A DNA stretch of 64,000 bases, taken from contig JAHBVF010000019.1 of the NCBI GenBank assembly GCA_019637685.1, forward strand, positions 58,785-122,784, written 5' to 3'. Of the stretch, positions 48,980 to 56,467 are shown piece by piece. Under the pieces are notes generated by a model. The model ran no database searches. It had not been told where the DNA came from and saw only the letters and a list, made by a program, of their open reading frames with translations. The position numbers and the translations under genes are program-made. The stretch's first letter is position 1, and the number at the start of each line of letters is the position of its first letter. Origin of the DNA: Caldilineaceae bacterium. Lineage in GTDB: Bacteria; Chloroflexota; Anaerolineae; Caldilineales; Caldilineaceae.

Positions 48980-49768
48980 TCAATATTGCCCCAGCGCGCC
49001 CATCCGTCGCGCCCGGTTCTCGCACCAGCGGAAGAAGAACCAGCCCACCACAAAATAGACCGCTGAATTGATCACCAGCCCCAGCAGTGAGCCATCCTGC
49101 CAGGTCTGGGCCAGGCTCTGGCCGTCCAGAATCACCCGGCGCAGGACGATAATCCCCTGGGTCGTGGGCAGGGTTTTGGCGAAGGCTTCCATCCAGCCGG
49201 GCAGCCGGTCCACGGGCAGAAGCGCTCCGTTGAGAAAGAGCAGGGCATTCTGCATCAGATTCGCCAGCGCTTCCACCTGTTTGAAAACGAGGGTTGCTCC
49301 CCCCAAAATAAAGGCGAAGCCATACAGCCCTGCCATTGTGAGCAGGAAAACGGGCAGGGCCGTCCACGTGACGGGCAGGGAAATGCCCAGTATCAGCATG
49401 AGGACCAGCGCCGAAACGCCCACCATCAGAATACTGACAATGAGAGAAGCGATAGAGCGGCCCAGCATCAACACACCTGTGGGCAGAGGAGACATATACA
49501 TCTGCTCCAGTGTGCCCGTCTGCGTCTCTTCGCGGATGCCCCAACTCATATCCGAGATGGCGGCCAGGGCGAAGAACCAGACCAGATAGCCCACCAGACC
49601 AGAGGCCAGCACTGCTGGCTCCGGTCTCCCTCCGGTCATAAAGAAGCTGATGCCAATAAAGATAAAGCCAATCATAAACATCTGGGTGAAGAAGTTGAAT
49701 TTATAGGCCCAAAGCAGAATGAACCGTTTCTGGATTTCGTTGACTACAACTGTTCCAGCCAGTGCCAT
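48980..49768 (-). CDS. ABC-2 family permease
   Basis: 262 residues with six membrane segments in the ABC-2 pattern. Between the first two segments is a long loop (IREETQTGTLEQMYMSPLPTG), the typical coupling region. It overlaps the upstream ATPase gene by one base (TGATG) and pairs with it. The exported substrate is unknown; the surrounding SHOCT-module genes suggest envelope stress or export of a lipid or peptide. Confidence 0.87.
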   Translation of the reverse strand: MALAGTVVVNEIQKRFILLWAYKFNFFTQMFMIGFIFIGISFFMTGGRPEPAVLASGLVGYLVWFFALAAISDMSWGIREETQTGTLEQMYMSPLPTGVLMLGRSIASLIVSILMVGVSALVLMLILGISLPVTWTALPVFLLTMAGLYGFAFILGGATLVFKQVEALANLMQNALLFLNGALLPVDRLPGWMEAFAKTLPTTQGIIVLRRVILDGQSLAQTWQDGSLLGLVINSAVYFVVGWFFFRWCENRARRMGALGQY

Positions 49769-50781
49769 CAGACACCCTCCCGTTCCGGGCGGTGGGGGAC
49801 GCGCCCATTTGCCCGCTGTTCCAAATTGCTTTCGCCTTTGCCGGCCTGCTCCAACAACTCCACAAAAATTTCTTCCAGATTGGGTTCGGCCTGGGCCACG
49901 CCCAGCAATTCCAGCCCCTGTCTCTCGGCCATTTCGATCAGCCGGTAGAGGCGGTCGTGTTGGCTGATTGTGCCGGAGAGAATTGTGTGGCCGTTTTCCT
50001 CTCGCGGGGTAAAGTCTGCAAAACCGGCGGCAACGGATTCTTCCATCCGGCCCCGAAAGCGCAGTTCGTAGGTTTCCTGGCGGAAGAGGTCGAGGAGTTC
50101 ACCAGTAGGCCGATTGGTCACCAGTTTGCCCTGGCTCATAATCGCCACCCGATCACACAGGCTTTCGGCCAGGTCCATCTGGTGGGTAGTCAGGACAACC
50201 GTTTTGCCCTCGCCGCGGGCCAGTTGCTCCACCCAACGCTTGACTGTGCGACCAGCCTGTACATCCAGCCCCAGCGTCGGCTCGTCCAACAGGACAATCG
50301 GTGGGTCGGCCACCAGCGCGCAGGCAATAGCGACCTTCTGCTGCATCCCTCTGGAGAAATCCCGCACGGGGTCGTTGCGCCGCTCCCAAAGCTCCAGTTC
50401 CCGCAGCAGCCGTTCGGCCCGTTCCTTCAGTCCTTTGCCTGTCACGCCTTTGATTCGTCCAAAATAGAGCAGATTCTGCCAGGCCGTCATCCGCCAATAG
50501 ACGTTGCGGGTTCCTTCCAGCACAGCCCCGATCTGGCGCATGGCCTGTCCCCGCTGGCGTTGCACGTCGTGGCCGTGCAGACGCACGCTGCCGCTGGTGG
50601 GCAACACCAGTCCGCAGGCCATTTTGATGGTCGTCGTTTTGCCCGCGCCGTTGGAGCCAAGGAAGCCGAATATCTGTCCGGCGGGGATGGAAAGGCTGAG
50701 ATTGTCCACCGCCACGACAGCCGGGCCATTGCGCTTTGTATAAATTTTGCTCAGCCCATCAATTTCGATTGCCGCCGCCAT
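49768..50781 (-). CDS. ABC transporter ATP-binding protein
   Basis: 337 residues. Walker A is GSNGAGKTTTIKMA, the signature is FSRGMQQKVAIACA, Walker B is IVLLDEPTLGLD. It is a multidrug/ABC-2 type ATPase (CcmA-like, COG1131). The ATG at 50781 follows GGGAGGGG; nine codons upstream are read from a longer frame without support. Its stop overlaps the permease start, so the two form an exporter. Confidence 0.9.
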   Translation of the reverse strand: MAAAIEIDGLSKIYTKRNGPAVVAVDNLSLSIPAGQIFGFLGSNGAGKTTTIKMACGLVLPTSGSVRLHGHDVQRQRGQAMRQIGAVLEGTRNVYWRMTAWQNLLYFGRIKGVTGKGLKERAERLLRELELWERRNDPVRDFSRGMQQKVAIACALVADPPIVLLDEPTLGLDVQAGRTVKRWVEQLARGEGKTVVLTTHQMDLAESLCDRVAIMSQGKLVTNRPTGELLDLFRQETYELRFRGRMEESVAAGFADFTPREENGHTILSGTISQHDRLYRLIEMAERQGLELLGVAQAEPNLEEIFVELLEQAGKGESNLEQRANGRVPHRPEREGV

Positions 50782-50843
50782 CAACCCCTCCCTTCTCCCG
50801 TTGTGCATTCAGCAGTTCCCACTTTTCCTGCGGCTCACCCGGC

Positions 50844-52181
50844 TTACTCGCCATCGCCCAGCGCCTCCAGAAGTGTGGCCGCCTCTGCCGCGGAAATTTT
50901 GCCCTGTTCCAGCATACCCAGCACCAGCGCCCGTTCCTCTTCCGACACGGGTTCGTTCGATGTCATTTCTTCCACCGGGTCAAAAGGTGCATTCCAGGCG
51001 GGTGATGCGGGCGGTGCGGGCGGTGCGGGCGGTGCGGGCGGTGTGGGCGGCGCGGCCACATCACCCAAATCGAAGTCCCACCTTTTGCCTTCGCCCCATT
51101 CCACCTTTGCCGTGCGTTTGCCCATCTCGCGCATTTTGGCCCGCAATTTGCGCTGCACTTTGTCCTGCACCTGGCGGGCAATGTCCCGGCCAATTGTGCC
51201 GAATTCACGACCGAATTCCCTGCCAAGTTCTGCACCCATCGCGCCCAGTTCTGCGCCGATGCTGCCCATCTCTTCGCCCATTTCGGCCCCGAATTCTTCG
51301 CCCCAGGCCCCCATATCCTCGCTGATGCCCCGCAGATCCCCTTCGGACACAGCCACGCCCAACAGATGGGTATCGCCTTTGGAGACAAATGCCAATTCGG
51401 CTTCGCCCTGACCAAAGCGGAAGTTGTAGATGCCTTTGCCCCGGCGCAGGGTTGTTTCGCCGTTCTGAATGCGCAGATCGCCGCTGGTGACGACTTTGGC
51501 TTTGCCGCCCACCACTTCGCTGAAATCCACGTGGATGTCGCCCTTGGCCACGGCTCGCACCCGCTGGCTGACGATCTCGCGCAAATTGATATTGCCCGCC
51601 GCGTTGACCGCTATTTCCCCCGAACACTGCACCAGGTTTATGTCACCTTTGGCGTTAACACTCACCCGTTCGCCGTTGATTGCCGAGAGATTGGCATTGC
51701 CCTTGCAGTTGAGGGAGACCGTTCCGTTGGCCCGGTGCAGGTGGGCATCCCCTTTGGCGTTGACAGAGACAGCCCCGCCCACGTCGTTGATGTGCGCATT
51801 GCCCCGGACTTCTTCCACATCGACCCCCGCTGCCTGGGACACCCGCAGATCGCCCCGCAACTGCTGGGCACGCACTTCGCCCACACCCGAAAGGCTGGCA
51901 TTGCCCCCGACAAAAACGAGCTGCGCGCTCCCAGCCAGACCTTCCAGCGTCAGATCGCCCTGGGTATGGATCACAACCTGGGCCTGATGGGGCACATCCA
52001 CCACGCAATTATCCTCACACACGACTTCGATGACATCGCCTTCCCGGGTTATGCGGGGTGGCTCGTTGCTTTCCACATTCACCCGATTGCTCTCTTTGCC
52101 GCGGACGTGGAGATTGCCTTTTGTCTCGATCCGTACCACCATAACTTCACCTTCGACTTCCATTTCTCGCTGTGTTGTCAT
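50844..52181 (-). CDS. DUF4097-like beta-strand repeat protein with C-terminal SHOCT-like module
   Basis: 445 residues without a signal peptide. Residues 1-270 are short repeated beta strands (VNVESNEPPRI, VVIHTQGDLTLEG, SVNAKGDAHLH, SLNCKGNANLS, SVNAKGDINLV), the pattern of DUF4097/DUF2807-type solenoids. A coiled, glutamate-rich middle (GEEFGAEMGEEMG) leads to a proline-alanine linker encoded by nine-base repeats. The last ~35 residues (VSEEERALVLGMLEQGKI, then SAAEAATLLEAL) are the module shared with the two neighbouring proteins. The architecture resembles LiaX/YvlB-type stress proteins. Confidence 0.82.
   Translation of the reverse strand: MTTQREMEVEGEVMVVRIETKGNLHVRGKESNRVNVESNEPPRITREGDVIEVVCEDNCVVDVPHQAQVVIHTQGDLTLEGLAGSAQLVFVGGNASLSGVGEVRAQQLRGDLRVSQAAGVDVEEVRGNAHINDVGGAVSVNAKGDAHLHRANGTVSLNCKGNANLSAINGERVSVNAKGDINLVQCSGEIAVNAAGNINLREIVSQRVRAVAKGDIHVDFSEVVGGKAKVVTSGDLRIQNGETTLRRGKGIYNFRFGQGEAELAFVSKGDTHLLGVAVSEGDLRGISEDMGAWGEEFGAEMGEEMGSIGAELGAMGAELGREFGREFGTIGRDIARQVQDKVQRKLRAKMREMGKRTAKVEWGEGKRWDFDLGDVAAPPTPPAPPAPPAPPASPAWNAPFDPVEEMTSNEPVSEEERALVLGMLEQGKISAAEAATLLEALGDGE
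51006..51055. repeat. nine-base tandem repeat (GCGGGCGGT)
   Basis: About five imperfect copies of GCGGGCGGT in direct succession encode the Pro-Ala linker of the beta-strand repeat protein on the minus strand. Confidence 0.85.
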
Positions 52182-52312
52182 CTTCTTTTTCCTCCGCTAT
52201 AGATACCTGTCCTGAAAATAGCCCTTGTAAGGCAAGCCGCCAGCTTGCGCTACCATGAATTTGCATCCACTTTTCATGGCTGATCGCACCCAATCGCGTC
52301 TGAGCCATTGCC

Positions 52313-52702
52313 CTACGTGGCTTCGCCTTCCAGACGGCGCATGGCCTCGGCGTAGCTCAGTTCGCCGGCTTCCAGGGCTTCGAGAATCTTGCGCCGATCC
52401 TTTTCGGAGACAGCGGCAGATTCGTCCTTGCCCGGCTCGTAGCCCAGGGCACGAATGACCTCGTGCAGCCGCCCGCGAATGGTGGGGTATGAAATGCCCA
52501 GTTCTTCTTCCATCCGGGTCAGCTTGCCTTCGCAGCGCACGAACGTAAGCGCGAAGTGCATCTGTTCCGGCGACAGCTCGGCGAAGGGACTTTCGGCCAC
52601 GAAACGTCCCTCCACCCGGCTGTCACAGTTGCGGCAATAGAAGCCGGTGACGGTCAAATCATCCGCTTGACAGATGGGGCACTGCTTGGGGAGTTTGTTC
52701 AC
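52313..52702 (-). CDS. DUF2089 family regulator with zinc ribbon, HTH and SHOCT-like module
   Basis: 129 residues. The N-terminus is a zinc ribbon (CPICQADD and CRNCDSR). The middle (ALTFVRCEGKLTRMEEELGI) followed by SYPTIRGRLHEVI is a helix-turn-helix. The C-terminus (AAVSEKDRRKILEALEAGEL) followed by SYAEAMRRL is the SHOCT-like module. DUF2089 proteins are putative transcription regulators. The gene overlaps its upstream neighbour by four bases, near the start of the leftward cluster, and is the natural candidate to bind the palindromes at 53028-53066. Confidence 0.88.
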   Translation of the reverse strand: MNKLPKQCPICQADDLTVTGFYCRNCDSRVEGRFVAESPFAELSPEQMHFALTFVRCEGKLTRMEEELGISYPTIRGRLHEVIRALGYEPGKDESAAVSEKDRRKILEALEAGELSYAEAMRRLEGEAT

Positions 52703-52941
52703 AGTGCCCGTCCCATCCGCTGCCTCTGGCCATAGTCGGCCAGCGCGGCGTCCTGCTCCATACGCCGGTAACGCCGTTGTAAGCCCTGGCCAACTGCCAC
52801 CAGCAGATCGCCTGCGCGGGCCAGCGCTTCGCCCACAGCCGATCCATTGTCCACGCCTATCATCTTTTGGAAGGCAGCGGCTTCCGCCAACAATTCCCGA
52901 TGGCGTATCTCATTTTGTCGAATCAATTGCTCAGTCAACAT
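52699..52941 (-). CDS. hypothetical small protein, first gene of the DUF2089 cluster
   Basis: 80 residues, probably all helical and without membrane segments (MLTEQLIRQNEIRHREL at the start, RRYRRMEQDAALADYG near the end). No family recognised. AGGAAGG precedes the ATG at 52941. Its stop overlaps the DUF2089 start by four bases, so both are translated from the same message, driven by the promoter at 52992-53019. Confidence 0.7.
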   Translation of the reverse strand: MLTEQLIRQNEIRHRELLAEAAAFQKMIGVDNGSAVGEALARAGDLLVAVGQGLQRRYRRMEQDAALADYGQRQRMGRAL

Positions 52942-53269
52942 TTTTCCTTCCTCCGTGCTATATCCCGGCCAGAATTTCCTGGCTCACGAATATAATATCA
53001 CGATTTCTAATTTTGTCAATACCCAAAATCAATTTTATTGATATTTATATTGATTTTATCAATATATTTTATCAAATCCATCAATTCCATCAAAAACACC
53101 CCTTGGAACCGACAAAATACTGCCCAAAACAGACGATCTGTACAAAATCTACCAGCCATCTCAACACTTTCTTAATATCTTTCGGATATTCTTGTGATGC
53201 TGCTCTCCAAGCAGATATGTCGGATGGGTTATCCGTCTCCAAACATCATCACGCAGAAGAGGGAAATCC
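52942..53269. other. 328-bp AT-rich divergent regulatory region
   Basis: No gene. It holds the leader and promoter of the DUF2089 cluster with palindromic boxes upstream, and the leader of the lipoprotein gene at 53270. A small AATATC/GATATT hairpin lies at 53174-53190. Confidence 0.7.
52992..53066 (-). promoter_or_regulatory. strong promoter and ATTGAT/ATCAAT palindromes of the DUF2089 cluster
   Basis: Reading leftward, TTGACA (53014-53019) and TATTAT (52992-52997) are 16 bp apart. Just upstream lie two palindromes: ATCAAT-N3-ATTGAT at 53028-53042, and TATATTGAT-N3-ATCAATATA (perfect, 9-3-9) at 53046-53066. Further ATCAA words continue to about 53090. The array suggests an operator, probably for the DUF2089 protein or an activator. 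Confidence 0.65.
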
Positions 53270-54016
53270 ATGCAAAAATTACTTTTGCTCATAATCAGCC
53301 TGGCGTTTCTAGCCGGGTGTAGTCAACCAGAGAATGCGGCTGTTGTACCAACAGTGAATGAGGGACAGGCCCAGGAACAGGCCGAAGTAAATAGCCCAGA
53401 ACAGACCGGGGAACAGACCGTCGCCTCTACTTTTCGGCTGGAAGCCTGGGCAGACAATTGGTTTGCCGCCTATTTGGGCGACAAACTGCTGGTGGAAGAT
53501 TCGGTCTCCATCACCACCGAGCGATCGTTCAATGCGGAAAGCGTATCGTTTCAGGCGGACTATCCGCTCCGCCTGAACCTGATCCTTAAGGACTTCAAAG
53601 AGAATGACACCGGACTGGAATATATCGGCGCACGCAACCAGCAGATGGGCGACGGCGGCTTTATTCTGCAACTGACCGACACTGCTTTGGGCCAGGTAGT
53701 GGCTGTCTCCAATACGGATTGGGCCTGCGCTGTGATTCACACGGCACCCCTCGACAAAGCGTGCGAAGGTGAGAGCAATCCAGTGGCCGGTGTCGCGCCC
53801 TGCACATTCATCGATCTGGGCGAACCAGCCGACTGGAAATCTGCTGATTTCGACGACAGCGGGTGGACGGCCACCACAGCCCACTCCGCCCAGGCCGTGG
53901 GGCCAAAAGATGGATACAACACAATTCACTGGGATGCCAGCGCGCAGTTCATCTGGGGGCCGGACCTGGAGACGGACAATACGATTCTGTGCCGGGTGAC
54001 AGTCAACGCGCCCTAG
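53270..54016 (+). CDS. lipoprotein with galactose-binding-like domain
   Basis: 248 residues. MQKLLLLIISLAFLAGCSQ is a lipoprotein signal with lipobox LAGC. A low-complexity acidic linker (about 20-50) leads to a beta-rich domain. Features such as WADNWFAAYLGDKLLVED and FDDSGWTAT followed near the end by AQFIWGPDLETDNTILCRV resemble galactose-binding jelly rolls. Four cysteines in the mature part could form disulfides. No enzyme motif is seen; a surface binding role is inferred. Confidence 0.75.
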   Translation: MQKLLLLIISLAFLAGCSQPENAAVVPTVNEGQAQEQAEVNSPEQTGEQTVASTFRLEAWADNWFAAYLGDKLLVEDSVSITTERSFNAESVSFQADYPLRLNLILKDFKENDTGLEYIGARNQQMGDGGFILQLTDTALGQVVAVSNTDWACAVIHTAPLDKACEGESNPVAGVAPCTFIDLGEPADWKSADFDDSGWTATTAHSAQAVGPKDGYNTIHWDASAQFIWGPDLETDNTILCRVTVNAP

Positions 54017-54184
54017 CCCCCACAGCCAGCGTCGCCAGACAGAAGAGCAAATTGCCGGGAATGGATTTCTCCCCTACAATCCTGCTATGGCTGGAGAAAA
54101 TTCTACCGGTCTTCCCCCTATTCACTCATCTTCATGGACATTCATCAAACTTTATCAGCAGTTCAGTGTTAGGACAGGCAAAAC

Positions 54185-54862
54185 GTGACAACAATTCTCG
54201 TAGTAGACGACAAAGCCAGCCTGCGCACAATGGTGGAGAGCTATCTGACCCAGGAAGGCTATCAGGTGGTAACAGCAGGCGATGGGCGCACCGCCCTCTT
54301 TGTGGCCCGCCAGGAGAAACCCGACCTGATTTTGCTCGATGTGATGATGCCGGAGATGGATGGATTTGGATTCATTCGGGCCTACAAACAGGAAAAGGAC
54401 ACGCCGATTATCCTGCTCACGGCCCGGCTGGAAGAGGTGGACAAAGTCGTGGGCCTGGAACTGGGCGCGGATGACTATATCACAAAACCATTTTCCATGC
54501 GGGAACTGGTGGCCCGCATCCGGGCTGTGCTGCGCCGGGTCGAAAAGCAAGCCGATCCCGCGGATGTGTTGGAGACCGACGGTCTGCGCTTGGACAGAAG
54601 CAGCCGCCTGGTCTGGACCGAAGGCGAGGCAGTCACCCTCACCCCATCCGAATTCGATATTCTTGCCCTGCTGATGGAAAGCCCGGGCCGGGTCTTTTCC
54701 AGAGAGTCAATTCTGGATCGGGTGCAGGGGGTCTTTGTGGCAGGCAGCGAACGGTCGGTGGATGTCCACATTCGCAATCTGCGCCGCAAGATCGAACCCG
54801 AGCCGGCCACTCCCCGCTATGTGGAGACGGTCTTTGGCGTGGGCTATCGGATGCGCGGATAG
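54185..54862 (+). CDS. response regulator, OmpR/PhoB family
   Basis: 225 residues. The receiver domain has D8/D9 and the phosphorylated D52 (LILLDVMMPEMDG), plus the conserved Thr in ILLTA and Lys in ITKPF. The C-terminal winged helix contains LTPSEFDILALLMESPGRVF and VHIRNLRRKIEP, the OmpR form. It is followed after about 106 bp by a sensor kinase. The start is GTG at 54185; no strong ribosome site is visible. Confidence 0.93.
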   Translation: MTTILVVDDKASLRTMVESYLTQEGYQVVTAGDGRTALFVARQEKPDLILLDVMMPEMDGFGFIRAYKQEKDTPIILLTARLEEVDKVVGLELGADDYITKPFSMRELVARIRAVLRRVEKQADPADVLETDGLRLDRSSRLVWTEGEAVTLTPSEFDILALLMESPGRVFSRESILDRVQGVFVAGSERSVDVHIRNLRRKIEPEPATPRYVETVFGVGYRMRG

Positions 54863-54968
54863 GCCAAATCAGGCGTGAAGGACGAGCGCAATTCGGTCTG
54901 CTTCACATCTTTTCCACAGCCCCTTTTCCATTTTGGCAGATTAACGGACATCTCCTGGAAGTTTCCAC

Positions 54969-56327
54969 ATGCGCTCTCTGACCTTCAAACTTACGCTGGC
55001 CTTCTTGATTGTCGGTCTGGCCGGCGCGGCACTGGTGGCTCTCTTTGCCGTACAGAATGCCACAAACGCCTTCGATCGCTTTCGTTCTGCCCAGTCGATG
55101 CAGGCCTTTGTGGAAGATACCAGCGCCTATTACCAGCTTCGTGGTTCGTGGCAGGGAGTGGAGCGAATCTTCAACAGCCCCCGCCGCAACAACCCACCCG
55201 GCGGCAATACCCGTCCGCCGCTGGCCAATCCGCCGCCCCATATGCTGGCCGATGCCGATGGCCGGGTCATCATTGCCTCCCCCCCCTACCGGCCAGACCA
55301 GCAATTGACCGCCACTATATTGGCCCAGGCCACCCCCATCGAAGTGGACAACCAGACAGTCGGGTATGCCCTGAATGTGGGCAATCTCAACCGCACAGTC
55401 CAGGACCGCCTCTTTCTGGCCCAGCTCTCCCAGGCGCTGATCTGGGCCGCGCTGGGCGCGACGCTTGTGGCCCTGCTCCTGGGGCTGGGGTTGGCCCGCA
55501 CCCTCACCCGGCCACTGGTGGCGTTGACCCAGGCCGTGCGCCGCATTGCCAGCGGAGATTTCGGCCAAAGCGTGAAAGTGGAGTCCCGGGATGAAATCGG
55601 CCAGTTGGCCGGGGCCTTCAACCAGATGAGCAGCGAACTGGCCCGGGCTGCCCAGCTACGCCGCCAGATGACGGCAGACATCGCCCACGAACTCCGTTCC
55701 CCCCTCAGCGTTCTGATGGGATACACCGAATCCCTCTCCGAAGGGGTCTTGCAACCCACCCCGGCCATTCTGCGCGCCATGCACGAAGAGAGCCGTCTCC
55801 TCAGCCACCTGGTGGACGATCTGCGCACGCTCTCCCTGGCCGACGCGGGCGAGCTGACCCTCAACCGTCAGCCCACAGACCCAGAGGAACTGCTGAACCG
55901 GGTGGCCGCTGCCTTTGCTCTCAAAGCACAGGCCAAAAATGTAGACCTGCGCCTGGAGATTACGCCCCATCTCCCCGTTGTCTCTCTGGACCCGGAACGC
56001 TGCGTGCAGGTGCTGGGCAATCTGGTGGGCAACGCCCTCCGCTACACGCCCCCGGGCGGAGTCGTCACCCTGCGCGCTGTGCTCACCGAGGGCGGCCTGC
56101 TCTGGCAGGTGGCCGACACCGGCCAGGGAATCCCGCCGGAGCAGATGCCCTACATTTTCGAACGCTTCTACCGGGCCGACAGCGCGCGTGCGGTCAGCGA
56201 AACCGAGTCCGGGCTGGGACTCAGCATTGCCAAATCGCTGATCGAATTGCACGGGGGACGGCTGTCTGCCCAGAGCGAAGTAGGCCAGGGCACGGTAATG
56301 AGCATCTGGCTGCCCAGAAGCGCGTAA
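54969..56327 (+). CDS. sensor histidine kinase
   Basis: 452 residues. Two membrane helices (about 8-28 and 155-178) flank an extracytoplasmic sensor region of roughly 125 residues; HAMP follows, then HisKA with H240 in ADIAHELRSPLS, and the HATPase domain with the N box NLVGNALRYTPPGG, GQGIPP and SGLGLSIAK. It pairs with the response regulator upstream. The sensed signal is unknown; the sensor region contains a proline-asparagine stretch (NNPPGGNTRPPLANPPP). Confidence 0.92.
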   Translation: MRSLTFKLTLAFLIVGLAGAALVALFAVQNATNAFDRFRSAQSMQAFVEDTSAYYQLRGSWQGVERIFNSPRRNNPPGGNTRPPLANPPPHMLADADGRVIIASPPYRPDQQLTATILAQATPIEVDNQTVGYALNVGNLNRTVQDRLFLAQLSQALIWAALGATLVALLLGLGLARTLTRPLVALTQAVRRIASGDFGQSVKVESRDEIGQLAGAFNQMSSELARAAQLRRQMTADIAHELRSPLSVLMGYTESLSEGVLQPTPAILRAMHEESRLLSHLVDDLRTLSLADAGELTLNRQPTDPEELLNRVAAAFALKAQAKNVDLRLEITPHLPVVSLDPERCVQVLGNLVGNALRYTPPGGVVTLRAVLTEGGLLWQVADTGQGIPPEQMPYIFERFYRADSARAVSETESGLGLSIAKSLIELHGGRLSAQSEVGQGTVMSIWLPRSA

Positions 56328-56381
56328 AATCAGCCGATTCTATGCCTGCGTGGGCAGAATCGACCATAAAAATCACCACAG

Positions 56382-56427
56382 AAAAGAGAGCATCCCGCTG
56401 AGAAAAATCCGCGGGACGCTCTCTTTT
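56382..56427. terminator. bidirectional terminator between kinase and PD40 genes
   Basis: AAAAGAGAGC...TCCCGC (56382-56398) pairs with 56411-56427 around a 12-nt loop with one mismatch. A runs precede and T runs end the stem, so it can terminate both convergent transcripts. Confidence 0.85.
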
Positions 56428-56467
56428 CTGCATATGCCTGTTTCGGCATTCAGGCTGGGGGATCTTT

